From assembly GCA_040753915.1 (NCBI GenBank), contig JBFMDN010000003.1, positions 62,001-126,000 on the forward strand: a stretch of 64,000 nt of DNA, written 5' to 3'. Within the stretch, counting starts at the first letter, position 1. Each line of letters starts with the position of its first letter. Source of the DNA: JBFMDN01 sp040753915. Its GTDB lineage: Bacteria; Desulfobacterota; Desulfomonilia; Desulfomonilales; Desulfomonilaceae. Shown one piece after another: positions 34,884 to 44,244 of the stretch. The notes beneath the pieces were generated by a model. That model saw nothing but the letters and a program-made list of their open reading frames with translations. It was not told the origin of the DNA and ran no database searches. The translations under genes were made by a program, and so were the position numbers.

Positions 34884-36359
34884 CTATGTCCTCCTCGAAT
34901 CGCCGCGCCTTCCGGACGTAGCCTCTTCATAGAGTTTCAAGTAGGCTTGGGCAGACCGTTTCCATGAAAAATCCTTCTCCATGGCACGTACCATCAACCG
35001 CTGCCACGCACGCCGATCGTCGCGGTAGAGGTTCAGTGCCCGGGCCATCGCATGATCGAGCGCGGCAGGATCGGGCTCGACAAATTTGAATCCCGTTCCG
35101 GAGTCATGGGCCGGGTCGTAATCCTCCACCGTGTCGGTGAGGCCTCCCGTATTTCTCACCACAGGGACAGCGCCGTACTTGAGCCCGTAGAGCTGATTGA
35201 GCCCGCACGGTTCGTACCTGGAAGGCACAAGAAGAATGTCCGATCCTGCAAAGATCTTGTGTGCAAGCTCAATGTCAAAGGAGATGAAGATCCCCGTCTT
35301 ATGGGGAAATTCTTCTCTGATTTTCTCGAAGGCCTCTTGGAAGCGAGTCTCCCCACTACCCAGGAGAACGAACTGGATGTCGTCGTTCAGTCGGGATTTC
35401 AAGACATGCTCAACCAAGTCTATGCCCTTCTGACTCGACAGACGGGTCACCATCGCGATGAGGGGAACACTCGGGCGAACAGGTAGGCCGCAGATGCGCT
35501 GAAGATCCTCTTTGCAGCGTACTTTCGGGCCAATGTCTTCGGGAGAATACTGGGCCGCGATGTACGAATCGAGTGCGGGATTCCACGTCTGGTAATCAAC
35601 CCCATTAAGGATGCCGGTGAGGTGCGGGCCCTTTTGCTGGAGCACTCCTTCAAGACCGAATCCGAATTCCGGCGTCAAGATTTCGTTTCTATAGCCTGGA
35701 GAGACGGTGTTCACCTTGTCGGCAAACACGATTCCGCTCTTGAGGAAATTGAGCTTCCCGTAGAATTCCATGTAATTCGGCGTAAACAGATCCCATCCGA
35801 CACCAACCAGGGGCATGTCGTAATGCCAGAATATCCCTTGATATCCCAGATTGTGAATGGTCAGAGCTGTCGCGGCCGTCTCCAGCAACTTCTCACCCGC
35901 GTACAGCGTTCTGAGGTAAACAGGAATCAACGCAGTTTGCCAATCGTGCGAGTGAAACACGTCATAGCGCAGGTCTCCCTTTATGGCCATTTCAATGGCA
36001 GCACGCGCGAGGAAAACGAACCGTTCCGAATTGTCCTCGTAATCGCTTTCAGGAGTCCCGTACAGAAATTCGCGATCATAGTAGTCGTCGCACTCCAGAA
36101 ACAAGTAACGAAGCCGATCTCCCGATTCCAGCGCCCAAACCGGAGCAACCACCTTCTTGGCATTGAGGTATAGCTCGACACTGAATCCTGCGTGCGTCAG
36201 TGGATGGGAGCCCTCTCTCACCCTACGGTAAAGGGGCATCACCACATCGACTTCAACGCCGAGTCTTGCCAGCTCCCTGGGAAGAGCAGCCAATACTTCT
36301 CCGAGACCCCCAGTTTGGGCAAAGGGGGAAGCTTCAGGAGTAACCATTAGTACGCGCAC
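34884..36359 (-). CDS. glgA: Glycogen synthase (GT5 glucosyltransferase)
   Basis: A 491-residue GT-B glycosyltransferase that extends glycogen using ADP-glucose. It starts RVLMVTPEASPFAQTGGLGEV, continues HSHDWQTALIPVY, ALTIHNLGYQGIF, NTVSPGY and GILNGVDYQTWNP, and ends with SRYEPCGLNQLYGLKYGAVPVVRNTGGLTDTV. All domain marks of GlgA are present. One odd point: the nucleotide-sugar motif reads QTGGL, not the usual KTGGL. The start was taken as GTG 36359, with GGAGGA 8-9 bases upstream, matching the family N-terminus; a longer frame to 36395 exists. No other glycogen gene lies nearby. Confidence 0.87.
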   Translation of the reverse strand: MRVLMVTPEASPFAQTGGLGEVLAALPRELARLGVEVDVVMPLYRRVREGSHPLTHAGFSVELYLNAKKVVAPVWALESGDRLRYLFLECDDYYDREFLYGTPESDYEDNSERFVFLARAAIEMAIKGDLRYDVFHSHDWQTALIPVYLRTLYAGEKLLETAATALTIHNLGYQGIFWHYDMPLVGVGWDLFTPNYMEFYGKLNFLKSGIVFADKVNTVSPGYRNEILTPEFGFGLEGVLQQKGPHLTGILNGVDYQTWNPALDSYIAAQYSPEDIGPKVRCKEDLQRICGLPVRPSVPLIAMVTRLSSQKGIDLVEHVLKSRLNDDIQFVLLGSGETRFQEAFEKIREEFPHKTGIFISFDIELAHKIFAGSDILLVPSRYEPCGLNQLYGLKYGAVPVVRNTGGLTDTVEDYDPAHDSGTGFKFVEPDPAALDHAMARALNLYRDDRRAWQRLMVRAMEKDFSWKRSAQAYLKLYEEATSGRRGDSRRT

Positions 36360-36626
36360 TGTCTCATCTCCTCCCACCGCGGGCATGGAGCTCACGACGC
36401 CGATGATCGGACATTCCGAGCCTCCTCATACAGGCCAGCACAGGGCAACGAACCGCATGGTTCCCGATCTCTAATGGGACGGGCAGCGCAGGCTCGGCGC
36501 TGTCGTGTGCCAACTAGTATAGCACATACGACCGGGCCTCTTTTGCAACAACAAGTTTGCCTCAAGCTCAAATGCGGCTCGTTTCTTCTCCGAAACGATG
36601 ATTCTGATTTCTCCAGGGCGGTGGAG

Positions 36627-37121
36627 TCAGAAGGAGCCCTCTTTGCACAGGTGCGCGATAAGGCCCCCGTCCTCCACCAGACATTTCATAAAAGAGGGAA
36701 TGGGTGCCGCCTGAAACTGGTTTCCCGTTGTGACATTGAAAATGCGTCCCGTATCGGGATCTACCTCGATGACGTCTTCCCCCGAAATGTCGTTCACTGC
36801 TGCATCAGATTCGAAGATCATGAGTCCCATGTTGAACGCGTTGCGGAAGAAAATTCGTGCAAAGCTCCGAGCAATCACGCAAGATACTCCTGCTCCCTTT
36901 ATGGCTACCGGCGCGTGCTCTCTGGACGAGCCACATCCAAAATTCTTGCCTGCTACAATTATGTCTCCCGGCTTAACCTTGGACGGGAATGTTGGGTCAG
37001 CGTCTTCCATCACGTGCGCGGCCAGCTCTATCGGGTCGGTTAAGCTCAAATAGCGCGCCGGGATGATCTCGTCCGTGTTCACGTCGTCACCGAACTTCCA
37101 TGCCTTGCCTCGCAAAACCAT
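36627..37121 (-). CDS. leuD: 3-isopropylmalate dehydratase small subunit (LeuD type)
   Basis: A 164-residue swivel-domain subunit of the aconitase superfamily. It begins VLRGKAWKFGDDVNTDEIIPARYL, then GDIIVAGKNFGCGSSREHAP, the substrate-loop signature, and RIFFRNAFNMGL. The short form with this start is typical of LeuD/HacB-type small subunits in archaea and deltaproteobacteria; substrate could be isopropylmalate or a related 2,3-hydroxy acid. The large subunit is not adjacent. The start at ATG 37121 follows AGGAGG; frames reaching 37406 run into unrelated sequence. It is divergent from the sulfotransferase gene. Confidence 0.88.
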   Translation of the reverse strand: MVLRGKAWKFGDDVNTDEIIPARYLSLTDPIELAAHVMEDADPTFPSKVKPGDIIVAGKNFGCGSSREHAPVAIKGAGVSCVIARSFARIFFRNAFNMGLMIFESDAAVNDISGEDVIEVDPDTGRIFNVTTGNQFQAAPIPSFMKCLVEDGGLIAHLCKEGSF

Positions 37122-37374
37122 ATGTGCCTCCTGGCGATCTTTTCGATGGCTCGGGCCGACACGCGTGCAGGATAAGGATGTCCAGCCGCATGAAGCTTCC
37201 GAGATCTCTACAGACCGAAGATTTTTTTGACACCTCAGGGATTTTAATGCAAGAGCCATTTGAATCTGACAAACCATTTGCCCTCCTTTCCTTTTTTTGG
37301 GATCTTGAATCACGGACGGATGTGCAGCGAAGAAAGTTGCAGATCCGGAGAGTTTGTTTCCAGAGAGTGAGAGA

Positions 37375-38481
37375 ATGTGGTTGTCATTGAGAGAGAAGAG
37401 ACTCAAACCTCAAGTTATCCAGGGGATGACCTTGGCGATGCTCCTGAAGCTCCTAGCCAGAAACGGCTTTCGCGTGGACACAGCGTGTCTCGGTCGACTG
37501 GCCCAGTTGGCAATGATTGGTGTGATCAACCACGTGTACGGCGCGTGTGAGGAATTCTTCAACGGGAAGGAAATCCGAGACACAACAGTCGGGGCTGCTC
37601 CCCTCTTCGTTCTGGGACACTGGAGGAGCGGTACGACTCATCTCCATAACCTCCTCAGCCAGGACGAGAATTGCGCCAGCCCCAGTGCGTTTCAGGCACT
37701 ATTCCCCCACCATTTTCTTTTCACTCAGGTGGCGGGCATCGTGTTCGATATCATCGCGCCCTCCAAGAGACCGATGGACAACGTTGCCTTCGGTGCCCAT
37801 GTTCCCCACGAGGACGAATTTGCACTGGTGGCACATTCGGGTGTTTCGCCGTACCTGTGTCTGCTCTTTCCGGTCACTCAAGGCAACGGGTACTCTTGCT
37901 TCGATCCAAAGCTTCTGCCGGAAGAGGCTCTCCAGCAGTGGAAGGAATCGTTTATCCTTTTTCTCAAGAAATTGTGGCTCTCCGAAGGACGGCGCCCAGT
38001 CTTGAAGTCGCCACCCCACATGGGGAGGATCAGCGTGCTCCTGGAGTTGTTCCCAGACGCGAAGTTCGTGCACATCGTGAGAAATCCCTATATGGTGTAC
38101 GTCTCCTGCAAGAAACTTTGGAGAGATTCTTTTGCAAACACCCATTTGCAGATTCCCTCGGAGGACCTAGTGGACAATATGATTTTCTCGTGGTACGAAG
38201 AGCTTTTCCGCTTGTACGAGCGGGACCGCGGTCTCATTCCACCAGGGAATCTGCACGAGCTGAAATTCGAAGATCTGGAATCGGATCCGATAGACACATT
38301 GCGGGTGACGTACGACTGCCTCGGACTGCCAGGTTTCGGGCAATTCCAGCGTCGGCTGGTGCCCTATTTGAAAACCATAAGAGATTATAAGAAAAATACA
38401 TATGAGCTTGAAGGGAACAGCAAGGAAAAAGTGGCCCGCCGATGGAAAGCCACGTTCGAACGTTATGGATATGAGTTGTGA
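37375..38481 (+). CDS. Sulfotransferase-family protein
   Basis: A 368-residue PAPS-dependent sulfotransferase-fold protein. It has the 5'-phosphosulfate loop LGHWRSGTTHLHNLLSQD at about residue 80 and the 3'-phosphate motif FVHIVRNPYMVYVSCKKLW at about 235, with a late YKKNTYEL...KVARRWKATFERYGY tail seen in related bacterial proteins. It would transfer sulfate from PAPS to a hydroxyl or amine on a lipid, sugar or small molecule. The start ATG 37375 lies after a GAGAG stretch. A family of this kind is common in deltaproteobacteria, with unknown substrates. Confidence 0.82.
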   Translation: MWLSLREKRLKPQVIQGMTLAMLLKLLARNGFRVDTACLGRLAQLAMIGVINHVYGACEEFFNGKEIRDTTVGAAPLFVLGHWRSGTTHLHNLLSQDENCASPSAFQALFPHHFLFTQVAGIVFDIIAPSKRPMDNVAFGAHVPHEDEFALVAHSGVSPYLCLLFPVTQGNGYSCFDPKLLPEEALQQWKESFILFLKKLWLSEGRRPVLKSPPHMGRISVLLELFPDAKFVHIVRNPYMVYVSCKKLWRDSFANTHLQIPSEDLVDNMIFSWYEELFRLYERDRGLIPPGNLHELKFEDLESDPIDTLRVTYDCLGLPGFGQFQRRLVPYLKTIRDYKKNTYELEGNSKEKVARRWKATFERYGYEL

Positions 38482-38607
38482 TTCGCTCACGGCATCAAGT
38501 GCGGATCGACGAAATAGGGTAAGCTTTCCGTTTCGTCGCAACGATCGTCGTGCGCAATGGCTGTTCGAACCGGCTCGTCACTTGCGTACCAACATGAGGA
38601 GGCAGGC

Positions 38608-38823
38608 ATGCAAATAGGAGATACCGTTCATTTGGGCGGCCAGAAGGCGGAGTATAGTCGTTTCGGAAAGGACGGTTTTTCGTCCTGTATTCTCCCTGAG
38701 GGCACCTATGTGGTGATCGGCATTGACGACGATTACGTCAACCTCGCGTGGAGAGAGGTCGACGGGAGCGTGTCTCGCAAGCATCGCTACCGAATCGAGC
38801 GGTCCGCCATGGAGGAGGCCTGA
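38608..38823 (+). CDS. Small hypothetical protein (71 aa), possible beta-barrel
   Basis: Not recognised. Seventy-one residues starting MQIGDTVHLGGQ, with alternating strands (GTYVVIGIDDDYVNLAWREV) and a basic/acidic tail. The pattern resembles a small SH3-like barrel. The ATG at 38608 follows GGAGG by about 6 bases, which sets the start and makes a real gene likely. It lies between the sulfotransferase gene and a small membrane protein on the same strand. Confidence 0.65.
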   Translation: MQIGDTVHLGGQKAEYSRFGKDGFSSCILPEGTYVVIGIDDDYVNLAWREVDGSVSRKHRYRIERSAMEEA

Positions 38824-38900
38824 TCGGTGTCCTTCCGCGGTCCCTTGACCGTACCACCGACATCTGAAAGAGTCTCCCGATTCAGAGGAGATAACAACTT

Positions 38901-39365
38901 ATGAGGGAAGTAAGAGTGAACAATCCTTTGGAGCAGGACGTTAAGGAGGCAGGCGAGGGCCTGAACCGATTGCACTGGCTGGGAGCAAGCTGTCTGGCAG
39001 GGTTCTTCTTTGGATTCGTGGACACGTTGGCCACTGCCTGCGTGCTTGGGTATGTCAGTATTCAAGTGCCTGCGCAGGTAGGGATTCCGACCACGTTTTC
39101 CGGCTTCTTCTTCACTGGGGTCTTGGTGGGCAAGTTGGCGCCAGCAAGAATCAAGTGGGAAGTGCCGCTCGGAATACTGATTTGCGTTTTGTTATTTATG
39201 GCTGGATTTGCCGGATTCGGGGGGCAGGGGACCCTTCTCCTCCTCGTTCATTACGGGATACTCCCAGCAGTGGCTGTTGGCATCAGCTACGCCGGGCTCG
39301 AAATCGGGAGGCGGGGGTTCAAGTCCTTCTGGAAGAACCTCTGGAAAGGCAGCGAAAAGGCCTGA
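38901..39365 (+). CDS. Small integral membrane protein (154 aa)
   Basis: Not recognised. After a 25-residue charged N-terminus there are four hydrophobic segments (about 26-50, 60-77, 86-108 and 112-130), the third and fourth rich in Gly and Leu, and a basic tail (GRRGFKSFWKNLWKGSEKA) that should stay in the cytoplasm. GAGGAGA about 9 bases before the ATG supports the start. A transport or scaffold role is possible; nothing more can be said. Confidence 0.72.
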   Translation: MREVRVNNPLEQDVKEAGEGLNRLHWLGASCLAGFFFGFVDTLATACVLGYVSIQVPAQVGIPTTFSGFFFTGVLVGKLAPARIKWEVPLGILICVLLFMAGFAGFGGQGTLLLLVHYGILPAVAVGISYAGLEIGRRGFKSFWKNLWKGSEKA

Positions 39366-39501
39366 TCCCAGAAAGCCAAGGAACGGCACTTAGTCGATCG
39401 CCTATCCATGGCACAGGGAGATTGGCAGCGGTCCCAGGGAGGAGAGTGCCAAACGACGATTACCGGGGCGGTTATCGAATGACACCGTTGCTGAGACTTC
39501 C

Positions 39502-39531
39502 TTGACACCCGGGAGGCAACGGCCGTAGAAT
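39502..39531 (+). promoter_or_regulatory. Sigma-70 promoter for the LOG-family gene
   Basis: TTGACA at 39502-39507, an 18-base spacer and TAGAAT at 39526-39531, about 65 bases ahead of the GTG start. Confidence 0.6.
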
Positions 39532-39594
39532 CCAGCAGACAATGGCATTTCCCAAGGGATTCCCTATAATTCCAGCTTAGGAGAGCGAGGAGAC

Positions 39595-40254
39595 GTGAAA
39601 CACGAAAAGCAGTACGTCATCGATGACTTCAGCATACAGGACAGTTGGCGAATATTCCGCATTATTGCCGAATTTGTCGATGGCTTTGAGACCTTAAATG
39701 ACGTTCATCCGGCGGTGTCGGTCTTCGGTTCATCGGCTATCTCGGAGGCCGACCCGATCTATGAAATCGGACGCCGAACCGGCGAGTTGTTGGCAAAGAG
39801 TGGATTCTCGGTGATAACCGGCGGTGGCCCCGGAGCGATGGCTGCCACGAACCGAGGTGCGTTCGAGGCGGGTGGTAAGTCGGTGGGGTTGTGTATTCAA
39901 CTGCCGAGAGAACAAGCGGCCAATCCTTACTGCAACATCAGGTTGGATTTCCGGTACTTTTTCGTCCGCAAAGTAATGTTTGTGAAATACGCAGTCGCAT
40001 ACATCATCCTTCCGGGTGGATTCGGGACTCTGGATGAGTTGTTCGAGGCATTGACCCTTATTCAAACTTCTCGGATCAAGCCATTTCCCGTCGTTCTCCT
40101 CGGCAAGTCGTACTGGCACGATCTCAAGGGGTGGATCAAAAAAACAATGTTGCAGAAGCATGGAATGATCGACCCGGACGATATGGATCTCTTTCACGTG
40201 CTTGACGACCCCGAAGAGGCCGTGGCGCTGATCAAGCGCATCGTCATTGTTTGA
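39595..40254 (+). CDS. LOG-family nucleoside-5'-monophosphate phosphoribohydrolase-like protein
   Basis: A 219-residue Rossmann-type protein. It has VFGSSAI, VITGGGPGAMAATNRGA and the signature PGGFGTLDELFE, as in the TIGR00730/LOG family, which splits nucleoside monophosphates to free bases (cytokinin activation in plants). Bacterial members probably clean up damaged nucleotides; the substrate here is not known. The GTG start at 39595 has GAGGAGA immediately upstream. It has its own promoter and is followed by the MutY-like gene 87 bases later. Confidence 0.87.
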   Translation: MKHEKQYVIDDFSIQDSWRIFRIIAEFVDGFETLNDVHPAVSVFGSSAISEADPIYEIGRRTGELLAKSGFSVITGGGPGAMAATNRGAFEAGGKSVGLCIQLPREQAANPYCNIRLDFRYFFVRKVMFVKYAVAYIILPGGFGTLDELFEALTLIQTSRIKPFPVVLLGKSYWHDLKGWIKKTMLQKHGMIDPDDMDLFHVLDDPEEAVALIKRIVIV

Positions 40255-40341
40255 CACCGGGCGAGGAACATCTATCGTTTAGATAGCGTCTGTCGTGAAA
40301 GGTTTTCCTGTAAAGCAGGTCAGCCACTGGGGAGCTCGGCT

Positions 40342-41196
40342 GTGACGATTGAGACGGTCCGCAGACCGCGTACAATGCGCGGGGCGAAGGAATTTCAAAG
40401 ACTTATCTGGGCCCATTACCATGGCAAGGGGAGACGGCTTCCGTGGAGGGAAACGCACGATCCGTACCGAATACTCGTATCCGAGATCATGCTGCAGCAG
40501 ACTCAGGTGGAGCGTGTCCTCCAGAAGTATCCCCCTTTCATCGAGCAGTTTCCTGGCTTTGGAAGTCTGGCCTCATCCGATCTCCAGGACCTTTTGCGAG
40601 CATGGAATGGCCTAGGATACAACCGCCGGGCCCTCTGCTTGCGGGAAACGGCACGAAGGATTGAGAGTGAGTTTAGTGGAATCCTGCCCGAATGCGGGGA
40701 AGAGCTACGATCTCTTCCGGGAATTGGAGCCGCAACGGCTGGTGCGCTCCAGGCTTTCGTCTTTGAAAAGCCGGTAGTTTTTATCGAGACTAACATTAGG
40801 CGCGTGTTCATCCATTTCTTCTTTCAGAACAGAAACAGGGTTTCTGACAGGGAAATTCTTCCCCTGGTGGCGAAAACTCTCGACAAGAAGGCGGTCCGTT
40901 CCTGGTACTACGCGCTTATGGACTACGGAGCACTGCTCAAGAGAGAAGGAGTCAACCCAAACAGGAGAAGCGCTCACTATGCTCGGCAGTCTCCCTTTGA
41001 GACCTCCACGCGTCGCATTCGCGGCCTCATTGTGAAGAGCCTCCTTGCAAGGTCGTCGGCCACGGTGGACGATCTCGTTCAAGCGCTCGACACACCGATC
41101 GACACGTTGGTCCCGATCATAGATCAACTTGCAAGTGAGGGTTTCGTCGAGAGAGCAGGAATTGAGGTCCGCATTCGCACAGCAGACCTCGATTGA
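40342..41196 (+). CDS. MutY/Nth-family DNA glycosylase without iron-sulfur cluster
   Basis: A 284-residue HhH-GPD glycosylase. It has the MutY-like SEIMLQQTQVERV and the helix-hairpin-helix LPGIGAATAGAL. Where MutY has the catalytic Asp in LDGNVKRV, this protein reads IETNIRRV, so a Glu stands at or near the active position. The usual four-Cys cluster loop after the domain is missing, and the last 60 residues form a winged-helix-like segment (RSSATVDDLVQALDT...LASEGFVER). It may cut a damaged or mispaired base, but the substrate is open. ATG 40342 was taken as start; the ribosome-binding site is weak. Confidence 0.8.
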   Translation: MTIETVRRPRTMRGAKEFQRLIWAHYHGKGRRLPWRETHDPYRILVSEIMLQQTQVERVLQKYPPFIEQFPGFGSLASSDLQDLLRAWNGLGYNRRALCLRETARRIESEFSGILPECGEELRSLPGIGAATAGALQAFVFEKPVVFIETNIRRVFIHFFFQNRNRVSDREILPLVAKTLDKKAVRSWYYALMDYGALLKREGVNPNRRSAHYARQSPFETSTRRIRGLIVKSLLARSSATVDDLVQALDTPIDTLVPIIDQLASEGFVERAGIEVRIRTADLD

Positions 41197-41344
41197 GTCG
41201 AGCTCGATGCCGATGAGCGCGCATGCGACAAGCTCCGTGCCCCAATCTGCCAGGTTTCTCTTGCAGGCCGTTGACCCATCACCCGATCACGGGTACTCTG
41301 GGCACAGAGAATCACCTGAATTTCACACTCGGGAGCTCTGAACA

Positions 41345-42853
41345 ATGTGGAAGTATTTCGGATTGCGGTCACGCATCCTTACGATGCTTTTTCTCCTGGT
41401 CTGCATAACGGTTGGAGGAGCTCTCGTCTCGATTTGGCACACGCATGTGATGGAGGGTGTCCTCAACGACGTGGTTGACTCTGAGCTTCCGGCACTCAAC
41501 GCGGCCCAGGAGCTCATAAACGCGTTGATCATGCAGAAGGGGTATGTCTCATATTTCTTTCAGGACGGAAACCCCGTGTGGCTCGATCAACTGAAGAAAT
41601 TCGAGGATGTCTTTCATGACTGGCTGAAAAGGGCACGGCGACTAAGCGACAATGAAGCGGAAAAAGAAATACTCAACGAAATCGATTCTCGGTATATCCG
41701 ATACGGAGCGGAAAGGGATCGGGTGATCGAGCTGTACAAATCGGGAAACAGGGAAGCGGGAGCCGACCTGCATCAAAAGATTCGGCAGGAATTCTTCGGA
41801 ATCATAGAGCTGTGTGAAAAGAATAAGCAAGCCCATCAGGAAAGCATAGCAACTGCCACCGAGTTGAATCGCAAGAGGGTTGAGTCTGTCTATCGCCTGG
41901 CACTGTTTGCGCTCCTCACAGCCGTAGCGTTGGGATTGGTGCTAGCCTTCACCCTCACCAGACAAGTACTTGGTCCGATTCGCGAGCTCGCAATCAGGGC
42001 GGAGGGCAACGACGCGACTCCCAGGATGAGCGACGAAGTAAAAACGCTCAGTCAGCGCTTCGAAAGCCTAATGAAGGACGTGGAGCAGACGAGAAGCAAG
42101 CTCGAATGGAGTCGGGAACATCTGCTCCAGGCCGAAAAATGGGCCGTCTTGGGAAAGCTTGCTGCAGGAGTAGCCCATAGCGTCAGAAATCCTCTAACCT
42201 CAGTAAAAATGCGCCTTTTCTCCCTGGAAAGGAACCTGAATCTTACGGACGATCAAAAAGAGGACTTTGAGGTAATTTCCGACGCGATGCGACAAATTGA
42301 TAGTATTGTCACGAACTTCCTGGAGTTCTCCCGACCGCCTAAATTGAAGATGCGCGTATCGAGCCCGTCCGACGCTGTTGATATGGCCGTTCAGCTTCTT
42401 GTCCATCGCCTTGAATCGTACAATGTGGTCGCGAAGGTAGAGCGCGAAGGCCGGTTACCTGAGATTCCCATGGACCCCGACCAGCTCAAAGAAGTGCTTG
42501 TAAACTTGATGGTCAACGCTATTGAGGCAATGACCGAGGGCGGACACATCACGATACAGGAACAAAAGAGCCATTCCGAAGAAGTAGGTGAGGTGGTCAT
42601 CATCCGGGTGATCGATGATGGACCCGGCATACCGGAGTCGGTCCTCGAGAGACTGTTTCAGCCGTTCTTCAGCACCAAGGACCAGGGGACCGGCTTGGGT
42701 TTGAGTATAGCCACCCGCATTGTGGAAGAGCACGGAGGATGGTTGGATGTGGAGTCAGTCGTAGGGAAAGGCTCCACGTTCATCATCACACTGCCTGTTC
42801 AGGAGGATACCAAGTGGGAACAATCCTCATTATCGACGATGACCCACAACTGA
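41345..42853 (+). CDS. Sensor histidine kinase (NtrB-type partner of the next gene)
   Basis: A 502-residue membrane kinase. Two transmembrane helices (about 11-31 and 185-207) flank a helical periplasmic sensor of the four-helix type. A short HAMP-like linker precedes the dimerisation domain, with the phosphorylated His in AAGVAHSVRNPLTSV (about 276), and the ATPase domain has the N box NLMVNAIEAM and G boxes DDGPGIPE and STKDQGTGLGLSI. It should phosphorylate the sigma-54 activator whose GTG start overlaps its 3' end by 40 bases. The signal is unknown. Confidence 0.92.
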   Translation: MWKYFGLRSRILTMLFLLVCITVGGALVSIWHTHVMEGVLNDVVDSELPALNAAQELINALIMQKGYVSYFFQDGNPVWLDQLKKFEDVFHDWLKRARRLSDNEAEKEILNEIDSRYIRYGAERDRVIELYKSGNREAGADLHQKIRQEFFGIIELCEKNKQAHQESIATATELNRKRVESVYRLALFALLTAVALGLVLAFTLTRQVLGPIRELAIRAEGNDATPRMSDEVKTLSQRFESLMKDVEQTRSKLEWSREHLLQAEKWAVLGKLAAGVAHSVRNPLTSVKMRLFSLERNLNLTDDQKEDFEVISDAMRQIDSIVTNFLEFSRPPKLKMRVSSPSDAVDMAVQLLVHRLESYNVVAKVEREGRLPEIPMDPDQLKEVLVNLMVNAIEAMTEGGHITIQEQKSHSEEVGEVVIIRVIDDGPGIPESVLERLFQPFFSTKDQGTGLGLSIATRIVEEHGGWLDVESVVGKGSTFIITLPVQEDTKWEQSSLSTMTHN

Positions 42854-44244
42854 GAAATAGCTTTGAGAAGCTTCTCATCGGGGAAGGCCATACAGTCTGG
42901 ACCGCATCCACAGGGGAAGGCGGGCTGGAGAAAGTTCGTTCTTCCCTGCCGGATCTCGTGATCACTGATGTCAAGCTTCCGGGCATGAATGGCCTGCAGA
43001 CGTTCGAGGCGATTCACCGTATCGCGCCTAAGCTGCCTGTCATTGTCATGACTGCGTACGGTACGACGGACACGGCAATAGAGGCTACGAAGCTCGGAGC
43101 ATTCGATTATGTGCTCAAGCCTTTTGAAATACCCGAGATGTTGGCACTCATAGAGAAAGCCCTGAAAGCGGGCCGACTTATGCACTCCCGCGTGAGGCTG
43201 CACACCGAGGCCGAGGAAGGAGAAGCAGAAATCATTCTCGGCAGAAGCAAGGCTATGCAGGAGGTGTTCAAAGCCGTAGGCCGTGTCGCCTCCACCGACG
43301 CCACTGTGTTGATCAGAGGCGAATCGGGAACCGGAAAGGAGCTCGTGGCGAGCGCTATCTACCACCACAGTGAGAGAGCTGACAAACCGTACGTGGTCAT
43401 CAATTGCGTCGCGATTCCCGAGACCCTTCTGGAAAGCGAGCTCTTCGGATATGAGAAAGGGGCCTTTACTGGAGCGGTAGCACGCAAGATTGGCAAGATC
43501 GAGCAGGCTCACGGCGGCACAGTGTTTCTCGATGAGATCGGAGACATGCCCTTTGGAATCCAGGCCAAAATGCTCCGATTGCTTCAAGAAAAGAGCGTTG
43601 AAAGGCTCGGAGGAAGATCACCGATTTCCGTGGACGTGCGCGTCATAGCGGCCACCAACCGGGATCTGGAAGCAGCACTCTCGGAGGGGCGATTCCGGGA
43701 AGATCTCTACTATCGCCTGAAGGTGGTGACGGTAACGTTGCCACCGCTCAGAGAGCGTCAAGGCGACATAGGTTTGCTCGCGGATCACTTTATCCAGAAG
43801 TTTTCCAAGGAAATGCACATCACCAATCCGGGATTTACCAAAGGGGCGATGGATGTGCTCGAAGCCTATTATTGGCCTGGAAATGTGCGGGAACTGGCCA
43901 ACACGATTCAGAAAGCTCTAATATTCGCCCGAGGGGCCCCTCTCGGTCGGGAAGAAATGACGCAGGCAATTGCTGGAGGAGGTGCCCCCGAGGGTGGAGC
44001 AGGTTTCTCAGAAGAGGATTCGATTCGCCAGTGGCTTGGCAGAGCGCTTGCTAAAGGCAAAGGAGATAAGGTTTTCGTGGACATCGTTGATCGGTTCTCC
44101 GAACTGGTCATTATCGAAGCGCTCAACCGCACCGGTGGGAATCGATCCCAGGCTGCGAGGCTCCTGGGCCTCTCTCGCCCCACCCTCTTGGCCAAGATCG
44201 AGAAATACGGAATAAAAATGGAAACGTCCGTGAAATCTCACTGA
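42814..44244 (+). CDS. NtrC-family sigma-54-dependent response regulator
   Basis: A 476-residue activator of RpoN promoters. Receiver domain at 1-120 with the phosphorylated Asp in VITDVKLPGMNG; AAA+ domain with Walker A GESGTGKE (about 169), the sigma-54-contacting GAFTGA (about 216) and Walker B VFLDEIGDMP; C-terminal Fis-type helix-turn-helix TGGNRSQAARLLGLSRPTLL. The GTG start at 42814 follows AGGAGG and lies inside the kinase gene, so the pair is translationally coupled. One sigma-54 promoter was seen in the window at 17948, but a link is only a possibility. Confidence 0.94.
   Translation: MGTILIIDDDPQLRNSFEKLLIGEGHTVWTASTGEGGLEKVRSSLPDLVITDVKLPGMNGLQTFEAIHRIAPKLPVIVMTAYGTTDTAIEATKLGAFDYVLKPFEIPEMLALIEKALKAGRLMHSRVRLHTEAEEGEAEIILGRSKAMQEVFKAVGRVASTDATVLIRGESGTGKELVASAIYHHSERADKPYVVINCVAIPETLLESELFGYEKGAFTGAVARKIGKIEQAHGGTVFLDEIGDMPFGIQAKMLRLLQEKSVERLGGRSPISVDVRVIAATNRDLEAALSEGRFREDLYYRLKVVTVTLPPLRERQGDIGLLADHFIQKFSKEMHITNPGFTKGAMDVLEAYYWPGNVRELANTIQKALIFARGAPLGREEMTQAIAGGGAPEGGAGFSEEDSIRQWLGRALAKGKGDKVFVDIVDRFSELVIIEALNRTGGNRSQAARLLGLSRPTLLAKIEKYGIKMETSVKSH

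Noticed and set aside
42739..42813. Longer start for the NtrC-type regulator
   Set aside because: The GTG at 42814 has AGGAGG upstream and gives the standard receiver N-terminus; the extra 25 residues are out-of-frame kinase sequence.
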